Part shown: in pieces, positions 1 to 5,745 of the stretch | How positions within the stretch are numbered: position 1 is the first letter of the stretch | Layout: every line of letters begins with the position of its first letter | Assembly: GCA_017452335.1 (NCBI GenBank) | Contig: JAFTMP010000126.1 | Span: forward strand, 1-5,991 | Reading direction: 5' to 3' | Origin: Clostridia bacterium | GTDB taxonomy: Bacteria > Bacillota > Clostridia > Oscillospirales > CAG-272 | DNA: 5,991 bases | Position numbers and translations under genes: made by a program | Notes under the pieces: generated by a model | What the model was told of the DNA's origin: nothing | The model's database searches: none | Seen by the model: the letters and a program-made list of their open reading frames with translations, nothing else

Positions 1-50
1 ATCCCCGGACCGTCAGAAGTGCAGAAGCGTTGAATACGCAGTACATTCAT
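1..50 (-). CDS. Glycyl-radical enzyme activating protein, radical SAM (N-terminal fragment, cut by window edge)
   Basis: Only the first 16 codons and part of the 17th lie in the window; they read MNVLRIQRFCTSDGPG. The pattern I-Q-R-F-x-x-x-D-G-P-G is the N-terminal signature of activases of the PflA type. These proteins use a [4Fe-4S] cluster and S-adenosylmethionine to abstract a hydrogen from the glycine of a partner glycyl radical enzyme. The cluster-binding CxxxCxxC motif would lie beyond the window. The ATG is preceded by a good ribosome binding site (AAAGGAG, about 6 bases away). The gene begins 13 bases after the stop of the glycyl radical enzyme on the same strand, so the two are almost certainly co-transcribed as an enzyme-activase pair. 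Function rests on a short motif plus context, but both agree well. Whether it carries extra ferredoxin-like cluster domains cannot be seen. Confidence 0.85.
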   Translation of the reverse strand, partial: MNVLRIQRFCTSDGPG

Positions 51-63
51 ATCGCGCTCCTTT

Positions 64-2226
64 CTATTTTCTCTGCTCGGTGCGCTCAATGATCATTCTT
101 TGCCATTGCTCGTCAAGGCTGACAAAGCGGGCATTCCATCCCGAGACCCGTACAGAGAGGTTTTTATAGTTTTCCGGATGTGCTTGAGCGTCTCTCAGTG
201 TCTCTGCGGAAACCACATCGACCTGCATAAAATAGCCCCCAAGCTCTACAAATCCGTCAATAAGGGCGCAAAGCACCTCTATTCCCTTGGAATGCTCTAT
301 GGCTCCCGGATCGAGCTTCAGATCCAGCGCACAACCTGTAGTGAGTGCTGCAAGATCGCTTTTGCAGTAGGAGCGGATCACAGCGCTTGCCCCCTCCACA
401 TCGGTGTTAGGGGTGGGTGACAGGTTGCCCGAAAGGATCTCTCCTGCTTTTTTTCCGAAGGGTACCGCAACGCGGTAGGGCGCCCAATTGATCTGCCGAC
501 CGAAGGTACTCGCCCCCGCAGGGAAAAGGATCAGCTGATCTTTGCCGTTTGGAGCAAGCATTTTACCGTAGTCGTCAAGAAGGCGGGTCACGTACGCATC
601 TGCTTCATCATTGTCATTTCCAAAATAAGTGTATTTATTGAGTGCGTATTGACGGATGTATTCTTCGTTTGCCCAATTGTTTTTAAGCGCCCTCATCAAA
701 TCATCAAATCCCATCAGCTTGTCTTTAAACACCAGCTTGTCAATGGCGTAAAGGCTATTACCTATGTCTGGTACACCGCCGATGTGTGGGGAGAGAATGG
801 TATAGCGGGCACCGCCTTCGTGGTAATACCGCGCTTTTTCAATGCAGTCATCGGTAAGCAGGGAAACAAAGGCGCAGGGGGCACTGTTTATAAAGTCCTC
901 GTTGCCTTCCTCGTCCTTTGTGATAGATCTGTCAAGGGTGGATTGCTTGATACGCAAAACGGTATTTTCCAAATTCCGAAGGAAACAGTCGTATAGCGAG
1001 TCATAGTCGTCAAAGTGGGCGGGGGCACCGGTGTGAAGCCTTAGCGTATCGTTTAAAAGGATGCGCAGACCGTCAAAGGGATAGTAGGAAAAACAGGTCT
1101 TTCCGGGAATCTGCACCTCCCAACAGCCGTCGTTTGCAAAGTCAACGATCTCCTTTTCGGGATACCCGAAGCGCACCATACTGTCAAAGATCAACTCCTC
1201 GTTATAGACCGCCACCGTTCCGCCTCCGCAACGGATCGCGCGCGCCGTTAATTCTTTTAAACGCTCAGGACTGTCCTTGCGCATCCGCACGGTGATGGGA
1301 AAGTCCCCGATGGGCAATTCTTCGATAATTTCCAAGATCAAATAGGTCACTTCGTTTGAGACTTCTTTCAGTATTCCGTTTTCACAGTGCAGACCGCCCA
1401 AAACGATATTTTGGTAGGTCTGTGCATCACCCGAACCTCTTGTGGGATCGCTTTCGATCCATTCACACCCCTTGATGAAAAAGCCCGCAAGAAACTCCCG
1501 TGCTTCCTCAAGGGTGATGATGCCCTTTTTTAAGTCCTCCTTCAGATACGGACCCAAAAGCACGTCGATCCTGCCAATTCCCGGCCAATTTCCAAGAAGC
1601 CTTGCAAAGGAAAAGAGAAACCAAAGGCTTTGTACTGCTTTTTTAAAGGATGTTGGCGGCAAAAAGGGAACATTTTTCAGATTTTCTGCGTTTTCGGGTT
1701 TTTTGAGGGACAGCTCGTCCATATACCGTTGGTGATAAATGTGTAAGGCATCAATGGACGATTGCAGTGTATCAAGCACCTCGATTTGATGGGCGGTTAA
1801 GTTCGGATTTGCTTTTCGTTGTTGTATTTTTTTCTCATAAGCGTTTATACCAAGATTGACTGCGTCAATAAAGCCGAGAGTCAGATGATCGGTGCCCGGA
1901 AGAAGATTTTTTCCGTTATAGTTTGCAAGGCCGCCCGATAGGAACGCACCGCCCAGCGTTGCCGCACCGCTGACCGACTCGTGGGGGCAGATGCGTAAGG
2001 GCGCGCGCTTGGCGACCTCAAGCATTGCAAGGGCACATTGCTTTGACGGAGATTGTTTATCCAGGCTCGGAATGTGGTCAAGGGAGACGGAGAGTGTATT
2101 TTTTGCTTCATCGCCGTACTTTCCATGTAAGGATTCGTAAGCAAAGAGTCTGGTTTCTTCCTTTAGTCTGATTGGACGGGGAAAAGCGCCTGAAAAGGTA
2201 ATCATATTTATCACCGTAGCAGTCAT
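64..2226 (-). CDS. Glycyl radical enzyme of the pyruvate formate-lyase superfamily, Cys-x-Glu (eliminase/lyase) type, substrate unknown
   Basis: This is a complete protein of about 720 residues (numbered here from the ATG at 2226). Residues from about 10 to 590 form the PFL-like barrel, with the typical stretch QNIVLGG near 272-278. The thiyl-radical cysteine is Cys368 in NDGCWEV, followed by Glu370. The C-terminal glycine-radical domain ends in RVSGWNARF with the radical Gly696. Known glycyl radical eliminases and lyases (glycerol and propanediol dehydratases, choline trimethylamine-lyase) use a GCVE motif with Glu as base, whereas pyruvate formate-lyase has two adjacent cysteines. This protein has the Glu and no second Cys, so annotation as formate acetyltransferase would be misleading. 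Trp in place of the usual Val in GCVE, and Val after the Glu where Pro is common, set it apart. It is shorter than most dehydratases (about 780-850). The activase follows 13 bases downstream and an AraC regulator is divergent. Starts at TTG 2229 and ATG 2205 are also possible. Confidence 0.93.
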   Translation of the reverse strand: MTATVINMITFSGAFPRPIRLKEETRLFAYESLHGKYGDEAKNTLSVSLDHIPSLDKQSPSKQCALAMLEVAKRAPLRICPHESVSGAATLGGAFLSGGLANYNGKNLLPGTDHLTLGFIDAVNLGINAYEKKIQQRKANPNLTAHQIEVLDTLQSSIDALHIYHQRYMDELSLKKPENAENLKNVPFLPPTSFKKAVQSLWFLFSFARLLGNWPGIGRIDVLLGPYLKEDLKKGIITLEEAREFLAGFFIKGCEWIESDPTRGSGDAQTYQNIVLGGLHCENGILKEVSNEVTYLILEIIEELPIGDFPITVRMRKDSPERLKELTARAIRCGGGTVAVYNEELIFDSMVRFGYPEKEIVDFANDGCWEVQIPGKTCFSYYPFDGLRILLNDTLRLHTGAPAHFDDYDSLYDCFLRNLENTVLRIKQSTLDRSITKDEEGNEDFINSAPCAFVSLLTDDCIEKARYYHEGGARYTILSPHIGGVPDIGNSLYAIDKLVFKDKLMGFDDLMRALKNNWANEEYIRQYALNKYTYFGNDNDEADAYVTRLLDDYGKMLAPNGKDQLILFPAGASTFGRQINWAPYRVAVPFGKKAGEILSGNLSPTPNTDVEGASAVIRSYCKSDLAALTTGCALDLKLDPGAIEHSKGIEVLCALIDGFVELGGYFMQVDVVSAETLRDAQAHPENYKNLSVRVSGWNARFVSLDEQWQRMIIERTEQRK

Positions 2227-2238
2227 CAAGTGAGTGCA

Positions 2239-2244
2239 TCCTTT
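2239..2244 (-). promoter_or_regulatory. Ribosome binding site of the glycyl radical enzyme; leaves the start codon ambiguous
   Basis: On the minus strand the best Shine-Dalgarno match is AAAGGA. It lies 9 bases before an in-frame TTG (2229) and 12 bases before the adjacent ATG (2226). The TTG has the better spacing and the ATG the better codon. A third in-frame ATG at 2205 is preceded by a weaker GGTGAT about 5 bases away. The choice changes only the first nine residues, ahead of the conserved region. Confidence 0.6.
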
Positions 2245-2247
2245 CTG

Positions 2248-2295
2248 CTTTGAGTAGACAGTTTACTTAAAGTACACTGTCTACTCAAAGTATAC
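2248..2295. promoter_or_regulatory. Operator-like element: 43-bp near-perfect palindrome built of 18-bp-spaced direct repeats
   Basis: Two perfect 15-bp inverted arms (2248-2262 and 2276-2290, CTTTGAGTAGACAGT and its complement) flank a core, TACTT-A-AAGTA, that is itself palindromic. Only one base pair (2263/2275) breaks the 43-bp symmetry around position 2269. The plus strand also holds three direct copies of a 12-mer at 2248 (CTTTGAGTAGAC), 2266 (CTTAAAGTACAC) and 2284 (CTCAAAGTATAC), each exactly 18 bp apart. The minus strand has CTTTGAGTAGAC from 2290 and CTTTAAGTAAAC from 2272, again 18 bp apart. The element overlaps the -10 box and early transcribed region of the predicted enzyme promoter and lies upstream of the regulator's promoter. 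AraC-family proteins commonly bind paired direct repeats about two helical turns apart, so the divergent AraC protein is the obvious candidate. A repressor encoded elsewhere is the alternative. If transcribed, the element would also form a hairpin in the enzyme mRNA leader. Confidence 0.8.
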
Positions 2296-2316
2296 ATCAA
2301 ATTTTTAAAAAGACAA
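2289..2316 (-). promoter_or_regulatory. Predicted sigma-A promoter of the glycyl radical enzyme-activase operon
   Basis: On the minus strand TTGTCT (2316-2311) and TATACT (2294-2289) are separated by 16 bp. The predicted transcription start is near 2282, giving a leader of about 55 bases. The -10 box overlaps the outer edge of the palindrome, so a protein bound there would be expected to block transcription. Confidence 0.6.
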
Positions 2317-2345
2317 TTGACAATGATATGAAAAAGTTGTACTAT
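2317..2345 (+). promoter_or_regulatory. Predicted sigma-A promoter of the AraC-family regulator
   Basis: A perfect -35 TTGACA (2317-2322) is followed after 17 bp by TACTAT (2340-2345); an overlapping TATAGT (2343-2348) would need a 20-bp spacer. Its -35 box directly abuts the -35 box of the divergent enzyme promoter, so the two promoters are back to back. The predicted start near 2352 coincides with the beginning of the ribosome binding site, implying a very short leader of roughly 14 bases. Confidence 0.65.
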
Positions 2346-2365
2346 AGTCTCAAAGGAGGATAGAG

Positions 2366-3145
2366 ATGAGGATTGAGAGTTTGGAAATCAAAAATTGGAG
2401 CACTTCTTCGATGTATTGTAGCTGTGAGGGACTGACACATGTGAAAAGCCTGTCCTGTCTTTCGATCGTGCAAGCGACTGAAGGATGGTATGATCTTTCC
2501 CTTGACGGCGGTCAGAGCTATGTTGTCCCTGCTGGCTCTCTGTTTATTGCACCTGCGGGTGCGATCCAGAGAATTATCCATCATAATGATCCTGTATCGG
2601 GAAAAATGGGGGCTCGCTGGATCTTTATGGGACTATACGCGAACGGTTTTCGCATTGACGATCTGTTTTCTTTCCCCGTACATCTTACAGGAAGGACTGC
2701 GCAGCGGATGGGCGAGCTGATTGAGACACTGTTAGATGCATCCAAAGAAAACGGCGCTATTTTAACTGCTCTTGTCTGCGAGCTGTTGCTGGTCGGCAAA
2801 GCAAAAACGAGAGAACGCCCCGAAAAGGAAAAAATCAAAAAATATATTCTTAACCATTTTTCAAGTCATATTTCCCCTGATGATCTGGCTTTTCAAATCA
2901 ATTGCTCCAAGGCGACCTTCTACAGAGTATTTGCAGATGAGTTTGGTTGCACACCCAGCGCGTATATCAACGACATCCGTCTTTCCCATGCCGCGCTGCT
3001 TCTTGAGACAACAAATGAAAAGATATCGACCATTGCCGATCAATGCGGTTATGAAAATCCCTATTATTTCATCAAGCTTTTTAAAAGGAAATTCGGTTAT
3101 CCGCCTCATGCCTACAGATGCGTACTGAAAGCCGAGAAGAAATGA
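2366..3145 (+). CDS. AraC-family transcriptional regulator with N-terminal cupin-like sensor domain
   Basis: This 259-residue protein has the usual two-part AraC layout. Residues about 30-75 form a cupin-like ligand-sensing segment (LSLDGGQSYVVPAGSLFIAP, a beta-strand-rich stretch with a Pro-Ala-Gly turn), followed by a helical linker. The C-terminal 155-255 region is the double helix-turn-helix DNA-binding domain. The first HTH is around 171-192 (SKATFYRVFADEFG) and the second around 218-244, ending in the family hallmark of a Gly-Tyr followed by YYFIKLFKRKFGYPP. It starts at ATG with a consensus AAAGGAGG six bases upstream. It is transcribed divergently from the glycyl radical enzyme across a 139-bp region holding a complex operator-like repeat. 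The likely role is control of that operon in response to a small molecule, possibly the enzyme's substrate. This role and the ligand are inferred from position only; the family assignment is secure. Confidence 0.95.
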   Translation: MRIESLEIKNWSTSSMYCSCEGLTHVKSLSCLSIVQATEGWYDLSLDGGQSYVVPAGSLFIAPAGAIQRIIHHNDPVSGKMGARWIFMGLYANGFRIDDLFSFPVHLTGRTAQRMGELIETLLDASKENGAILTALVCELLLVGKAKTRERPEKEKIKKYILNHFSSHISPDDLAFQINCSKATFYRVFADEFGCTPSAYINDIRLSHAALLLETTNEKISTIADQCGYENPYYFIKLFKRKFGYPPHAYRCVLKAEKK

Positions 3146-3175
3146 AAAAACGGCTTCCTTGAATTGAGGAAGCCG
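3145..3175 (-). terminator. Intrinsic terminator of the UPF0371 gene, possibly bidirectional
   Basis: A perfect 9-bp stem (CGGCTTCCT at 3151-3159 with AGGAAGCCG at 3167-3175) encloses a 7-base loop. On the minus strand it is followed by six T residues (3150-3145), the classic form, and it lies 21 bases past the stop of the UPF0371 gene. On the plus strand the following CTTGGTTCATT is a weak U-tract, so termination of the convergent AraC transcript is less certain. The minus-strand T run reaches the last base of the AraC stop codon. Confidence 0.88.
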
Positions 3176-3196
3176 CTTGGTTCATTATGGTATCAA

Positions 3197-4678
3197 TTAT
3201 CCGTGATAAAGCTTTCTGATCTGATATTTGGGTTCACATGTTACGTTGATGCCCAGCTTTTTGTAGGTTTTTTCATCAACAGAAGAGAGGATCACCGAGA
3301 AATGGGCATCGCATCCGTGCAGCTTTTTCAGTTGCTCCAGTGCCTTAGCGGCATTGGGGTCGGTGACAGAGCTGATGGAAAGTGCGATCAGTACTTCATC
3401 GGAATGAAGCCTTGGGTTTCTGTTCTGTAAATTTTCAGTCTTCAATTTGCAGATCGGCTCAAGCGTTTGGGGGCTGATCAGCTTCACCTCTTCATCAATA
3501 CCAGCAAGAGCTTTTAGCGCATTCAAGAGCAGTGCTGCAGAGGGACCGAGCAGTGAGCTGGTTTTTCCCGTTACCACTGCGTGCGTGGGCAGGACCATTG
3601 CTCCGGCAGGGGCATCCGTTTCATCTGCCTTTTGCAGAGCGGCTTTGATAGCAGGGCAGAGCTCGCTTGAAATTTCTGCTTTTTGCATCAGCAGTTCAAT
3701 CTTATCTCTTTGCGTTTCAGCGGCTTCTCCCTGACGGATCGCCACCTGTGCTTGATAGTAACGGCGCAAGACCTCAAGCTTTGAGGCATGGCAAACGGCT
3801 TCATCGTCAAAAATACAAAAGCCTACCATGTTTACGCCCATATCGGTGGGAGACTGGTAAGGAGAGTGACCGAGAATTCTTTCCATCATGGCTTTCAGAA
3901 CGGGGAACACTTCCACATCTCTGTTGTAGTTCACCGCAGTCTTGCCGTATGCCTCCAAATGGAAGGGGTCGATCATATTCATATCGTCAAGATCGGCGGT
4001 TGCCGCCTCGTATGCAATATTCACAGGATGCTTTAAGGGCAGATTCCAAATAGGGAAAGTCTCAAACTTCGCATATCCAGCCTTGCGTCCCCGTTTGTAC
4101 TCGTGATAAAGCTGGGAAAGGCAGGTTGCCATTTTTCCGCTTCCGGGACCCGGTGCCGTAACAAGAACAAGGGGGCGAGAGGTTTCAATGTACTCGTTTC
4201 TGCCATACCCCTCTTCGCTGACGATCTTCTTTACATTGTAAGGATAGCCTTCAATGGTGTAGTGCAGATAGCACTTGATGCCAAGGCTATTCAGACGTTT
4301 CATGAAGGCATCGGCACCGCGCTGACCGTTGTATTGCGTAATGCACACACTGCCCACCAAAAAGCCAAGGGAACGGAAAGCATCTGTGAGTCTTAATACA
4401 TCGTCGTCGTAGGTGATGCCCAGATCTCCTCTTTTTTTATTTTTTTCAATATCTCCTGCATTGATGGAGATGATGATTTCAAGCTCCTCTTTCAGTTGAG
4501 AAAACATACGGATCTTGCTGTCCGGTTCAAATCCGGGAAGCACTCTTGACGCATGATAATCGTCAAAAAGCTTTCCGCCTAATTCCAAATACAGTTTGCC
4601 GCCAAACTGATCGATTCGTTTTCTGATACAGTCCGATTGCAGAGAAAGATATCTTTCATTATCAAATCCGAGCCTCAT
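3197..4678 (-). CDS. UPF0371 / DUF1846 family protein of unknown function
   Basis: The 493-residue product matches my recollection of the UPF0371 (DUF1846) family along its length, which is about 490-510 residues in Firmicutes and Actinobacteria. The N-terminus GFDNERYLSLQS, then FGGKLYLELGGKLFDDYHAS (residues 25-44) followed by a PGFEPDSKI segment, are what I rely on. A nucleotide-binding-like glycine loop, APGPGSGKMA, lies at residues 175-184. The family's biochemical function is not established to my knowledge, and the loop makes nucleotide binding plausible but unproven. No signal peptide or membrane segment is apparent, so it is probably cytoplasmic. The ATG has a strong AGGAGGAGG site upstream with 6-base spacing. 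Its own promoter lies upstream and a hairpin terminator follows, so it is a single-gene unit with no evident link to the neighbouring glycyl radical operon. Confidence 0.92.
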   Translation of the reverse strand: MRLGFDNERYLSLQSDCIRKRIDQFGGKLYLELGGKLFDDYHASRVLPGFEPDSKIRMFSQLKEELEIIISINAGDIEKNKKRGDLGITYDDDVLRLTDAFRSLGFLVGSVCITQYNGQRGADAFMKRLNSLGIKCYLHYTIEGYPYNVKKIVSEEGYGRNEYIETSRPLVLVTAPGPGSGKMATCLSQLYHEYKRGRKAGYAKFETFPIWNLPLKHPVNIAYEAATADLDDMNMIDPFHLEAYGKTAVNYNRDVEVFPVLKAMMERILGHSPYQSPTDMGVNMVGFCIFDDEAVCHASKLEVLRRYYQAQVAIRQGEAAETQRDKIELLMQKAEISSELCPAIKAALQKADETDAPAGAMVLPTHAVVTGKTSSLLGPSAALLLNALKALAGIDEEVKLISPQTLEPICKLKTENLQNRNPRLHSDEVLIALSISSVTDPNAAKALEQLKKLHGCDAHFSVILSSVDEKTYKKLGINVTCEPKYQIRKLYHG

Positions 4679-4729
4679 AATTTACCTCCTCCTGTTTTCC
4701 ATGTAGCTTGTTTCAATAACAACCTATTC

Positions 4730-4758
4730 ATTATATCACTTTTTGTGGATAAAATCAA
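4730..4758 (-). promoter_or_regulatory. Predicted sigma-A promoter of the UPF0371 gene
   Basis: On the minus strand TTGATT (4758-4753) and a perfect TATAAT (4735-4730) are separated by exactly 17 bp. The predicted start near 4723 gives a leader of about 45 bases before the ATG at 4678. No operator-like repeat overlaps it, consistent with constitutive expression. Confidence 0.82.
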
Positions 4759-4846
4759 GTAAAAATAAACGGTCGAAATGCACAAATATCCAAGGTGTTT
4801 TTTGTTGAAAATGCCTAACTGCCGGATGCTTTGTTCAAGAAAGAGG

Positions 4847-4878
4847 TTGCTTTTTTTCTTTTGGTGTGGTACTATAAT
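4847..4878 (+). promoter_or_regulatory. Predicted promoter of the exported-protein gene
   Basis: A perfect TATAAT sits at 4873-4878, and an overlapping TACTAT at 4870-4875 is 17 bp from TTGCTT (4847-4852). Relative to TATAAT the -35 region is just a T-run, so the -35 box is uncertain. Transcription would begin near 4882-4885 and give a leader of about 40 bases. The remainder of the 246-bp divergent region (4679-4924) is AT-rich and shows no other convincing signal. Confidence 0.6.
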
Positions 4879-4924
4879 AAGTGTTTTGCAATACACAGAA
4901 ATAATTTGGTGAGGAAATTAAGAA

Positions 4925-5632
4925 ATGAATATAAACTTAAAGCAAATGCTTGTTTTTATGCTCGCGGGTGTTCTTTGTTTGATGAATTTTGGTGCTTGCG
5001 CAGAAAATCAAGCACCGAATAAAGGGGATACAACTCTTTGTGCTTGGTTTGATGAAAATGGATTTAAGGAAGAACTGACACAGAAGGACTATTTGTCTTT
5101 GCTGGAGAGCTTTTCTATTAACGGTAAAAGCTTATCTCAGATTGCGCCGTGTGCAAAATTTGACTACGGTTCTACCAGCGGCTGTTCTGCAAGTTGTAGT
5201 TCTTTCTCTTACGGTCAAGAGTATGTAGCAGGTGATCCTTCACAGATCGTCAGCTATCTCACTTATGTTGAGAACTTAGATGGATTGAATTTACCTTTTG
5301 AGCTGGCAGTGGGCAGTAGTCTTTCCTCTGCAGTTGCCGCTTTTGAAGGGGAGTATGCTGCAGTGCAGTCGTTCATTAGGCAGGGGGCAAAAGACACAAT
5401 GGTCCTTTCCTCTTCTTCCGGTGAAGAGCTTCTTTTGAGGAATCTTTCGGTAAATGAAGAGCAGACCGCTTTTCTTTATCCTTTGCAATTGATCTACACG
5501 GAACGGTATACGGTAATGCGGTCTGATGGTGTTTCTGCTACTGTCACCAGAACGTTAGAGCTGGCTTTTTCTCATCAAGCAAACAGTAGTACGCTTTCTC
5601 AGGTGCGTGTGATCGTTTCGGAAAAGTATTGA
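4925..5632 (+). CDS. Exported protein of unknown function, possible lipoprotein
   Basis: I do not recognise the family of this 235-residue protein. Residues 1-26 are a signal peptide: a short basic start (Lys6), then a hydrophobic core LVFMLAGVLCLM, ending FGACAEN. Cys25 in FGAC is close to a lipobox but has Phe at -3 where Leu, Val or Ile is usual. Ala24-Cys25-Ala26 also fits an ordinary signal peptidase I site, so surface lipoprotein and secreted protein are both possible. The mature part contains four cysteines (39, 76, 87, 91), with a Ser/Cys-rich patch SGCSASCSSFSYG at 85-97. The C-terminal half alternates short strand-like segments, ending in LSQVRVIVSEKY. The ATG is preceded by GAGGA nine bases away. 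It lies divergent from UPF0371 and 107 bases ahead of a DUF11-type gene; a functional link to that gene is possible but not shown. Confidence 0.85.
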   Translation: MNINLKQMLVFMLAGVLCLMNFGACAENQAPNKGDTTLCAWFDENGFKEELTQKDYLSLLESFSINGKSLSQIAPCAKFDYGSTSGCSASCSSFSYGQEYVAGDPSQIVSYLTYVENLDGLNLPFELAVGSSLSSAVAAFEGEYAAVQSFIRQGAKDTMVLSSSSGEELLLRNLSVNEEQTAFLYPLQLIYTERYTVMRSDGVSATVTRTLELAFSHQANSSTLSQVRVIVSEKY

Positions 5633-5658
5633 GAATGCTTCCGTCTTTCTGCTAAAAT
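5629..5658 (+). promoter_or_regulatory. Predicted extended -10 promoter of the DUF11-type gene
   Basis: TTGAGA (5629-5634), overlapping the preceding stop codon, and TAAAAT (5653-5658) are 18 bp apart. The -10 box is preceded by TGC, giving an extended -10 element. Each hexamer has five of six consensus bases. Transcription would start near 5665 with a leader of about 80 bases. This suggests the DUF11-type gene can be expressed independently of the upstream gene. Confidence 0.5.
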
Positions 5659-5698
5659 GCAGGAGCACTTTTCCTCTCTTTGACATATTCTGTAGGGA

Positions 5699-5711
5699 GG
5701 CGGCAACCGCC
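5699..5711. repeat. GC-rich hairpin in the leader of the DUF11-type gene
   Basis: GGCGG and CCGCC form a perfect 5-bp stem around a CAA loop, which can extend through GGGA outside a small bulge. It stands out in otherwise AT-rich intergenic DNA. No T-run follows, so it is not a standard terminator. It could be part of a dispersed intergenic palindrome or an mRNA leader structure; the window holds only one copy. Confidence 0.45.
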
Positions 5712-5731
5712 GCTTCAGTATGAGAAAAATC

Positions 5732-5739
5732 AAGGAGGT
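5732..5739 (+). promoter_or_regulatory. Ribosome binding site that argues for a TTG start
   Basis: AAGGAGGT is a near-complete Shine-Dalgarno sequence. The in-frame ATG at 5740 follows it with no gap, too close for ribosome use. The in-frame TTG at 5746 is 6 bases away, which is ideal, and yields the N-terminus MAIFTNQAQL. Confidence 0.75.
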
Positions 5740-5745
5740 ATGAAT

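Noticed and set aside
649..996. Plus-strand open frame of 115 codons opposite the glycyl radical enzyme
   Set aside because: It lies wholly within the well-supported enzyme gene, lacks a good ribosome binding site and resembles no known protein; other open frames opposite this gene are the same kind of shadow.
64..2226. Annotation as pyruvate formate-lyase (pflB)
   Set aside because: The adjacent Cys-Cys pair needed for that reaction is absent; the site is Cys-Trp-Glu.
3667..4053. Plus-strand open frame of 128 codons opposite the UPF0371 gene
   Set aside because: It is antisense to a gene with full-length family similarity, and its composition (Arg, Ser, Pro rich) is typical of a shadow frame.
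4675..4896. Minus-strand frame of 73 codons just upstream of UPF0371, overlapping its start
   Set aside because: It would cover two strong divergent promoters and the UPF0371 ribosome binding site, and its codons read as AT-rich intergenic DNA.
4780..4911. Short plus-strand frame starting ATGCACAAATAT in the divergent region
   Set aside because: No ribosome binding site, and it runs through the promoter of the exported-protein gene.
5646..5680. Possible terminator after the exported-protein gene (CTGC-GCAG or TGC-GCA hairpins with a T/C-rich tail)
   Set aside because: Stems are only 3-4 bp with mismatches, too weak to call.
5680..5685. Perfect TTGACA as a possible -35 box for the DUF11-type gene
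   Set aside because: At 16-18 bp downstream the sequence is GC-rich hairpin with nothing like a -10 box; the TTGAGA/TGC-TAAAAT pair upstream is better.
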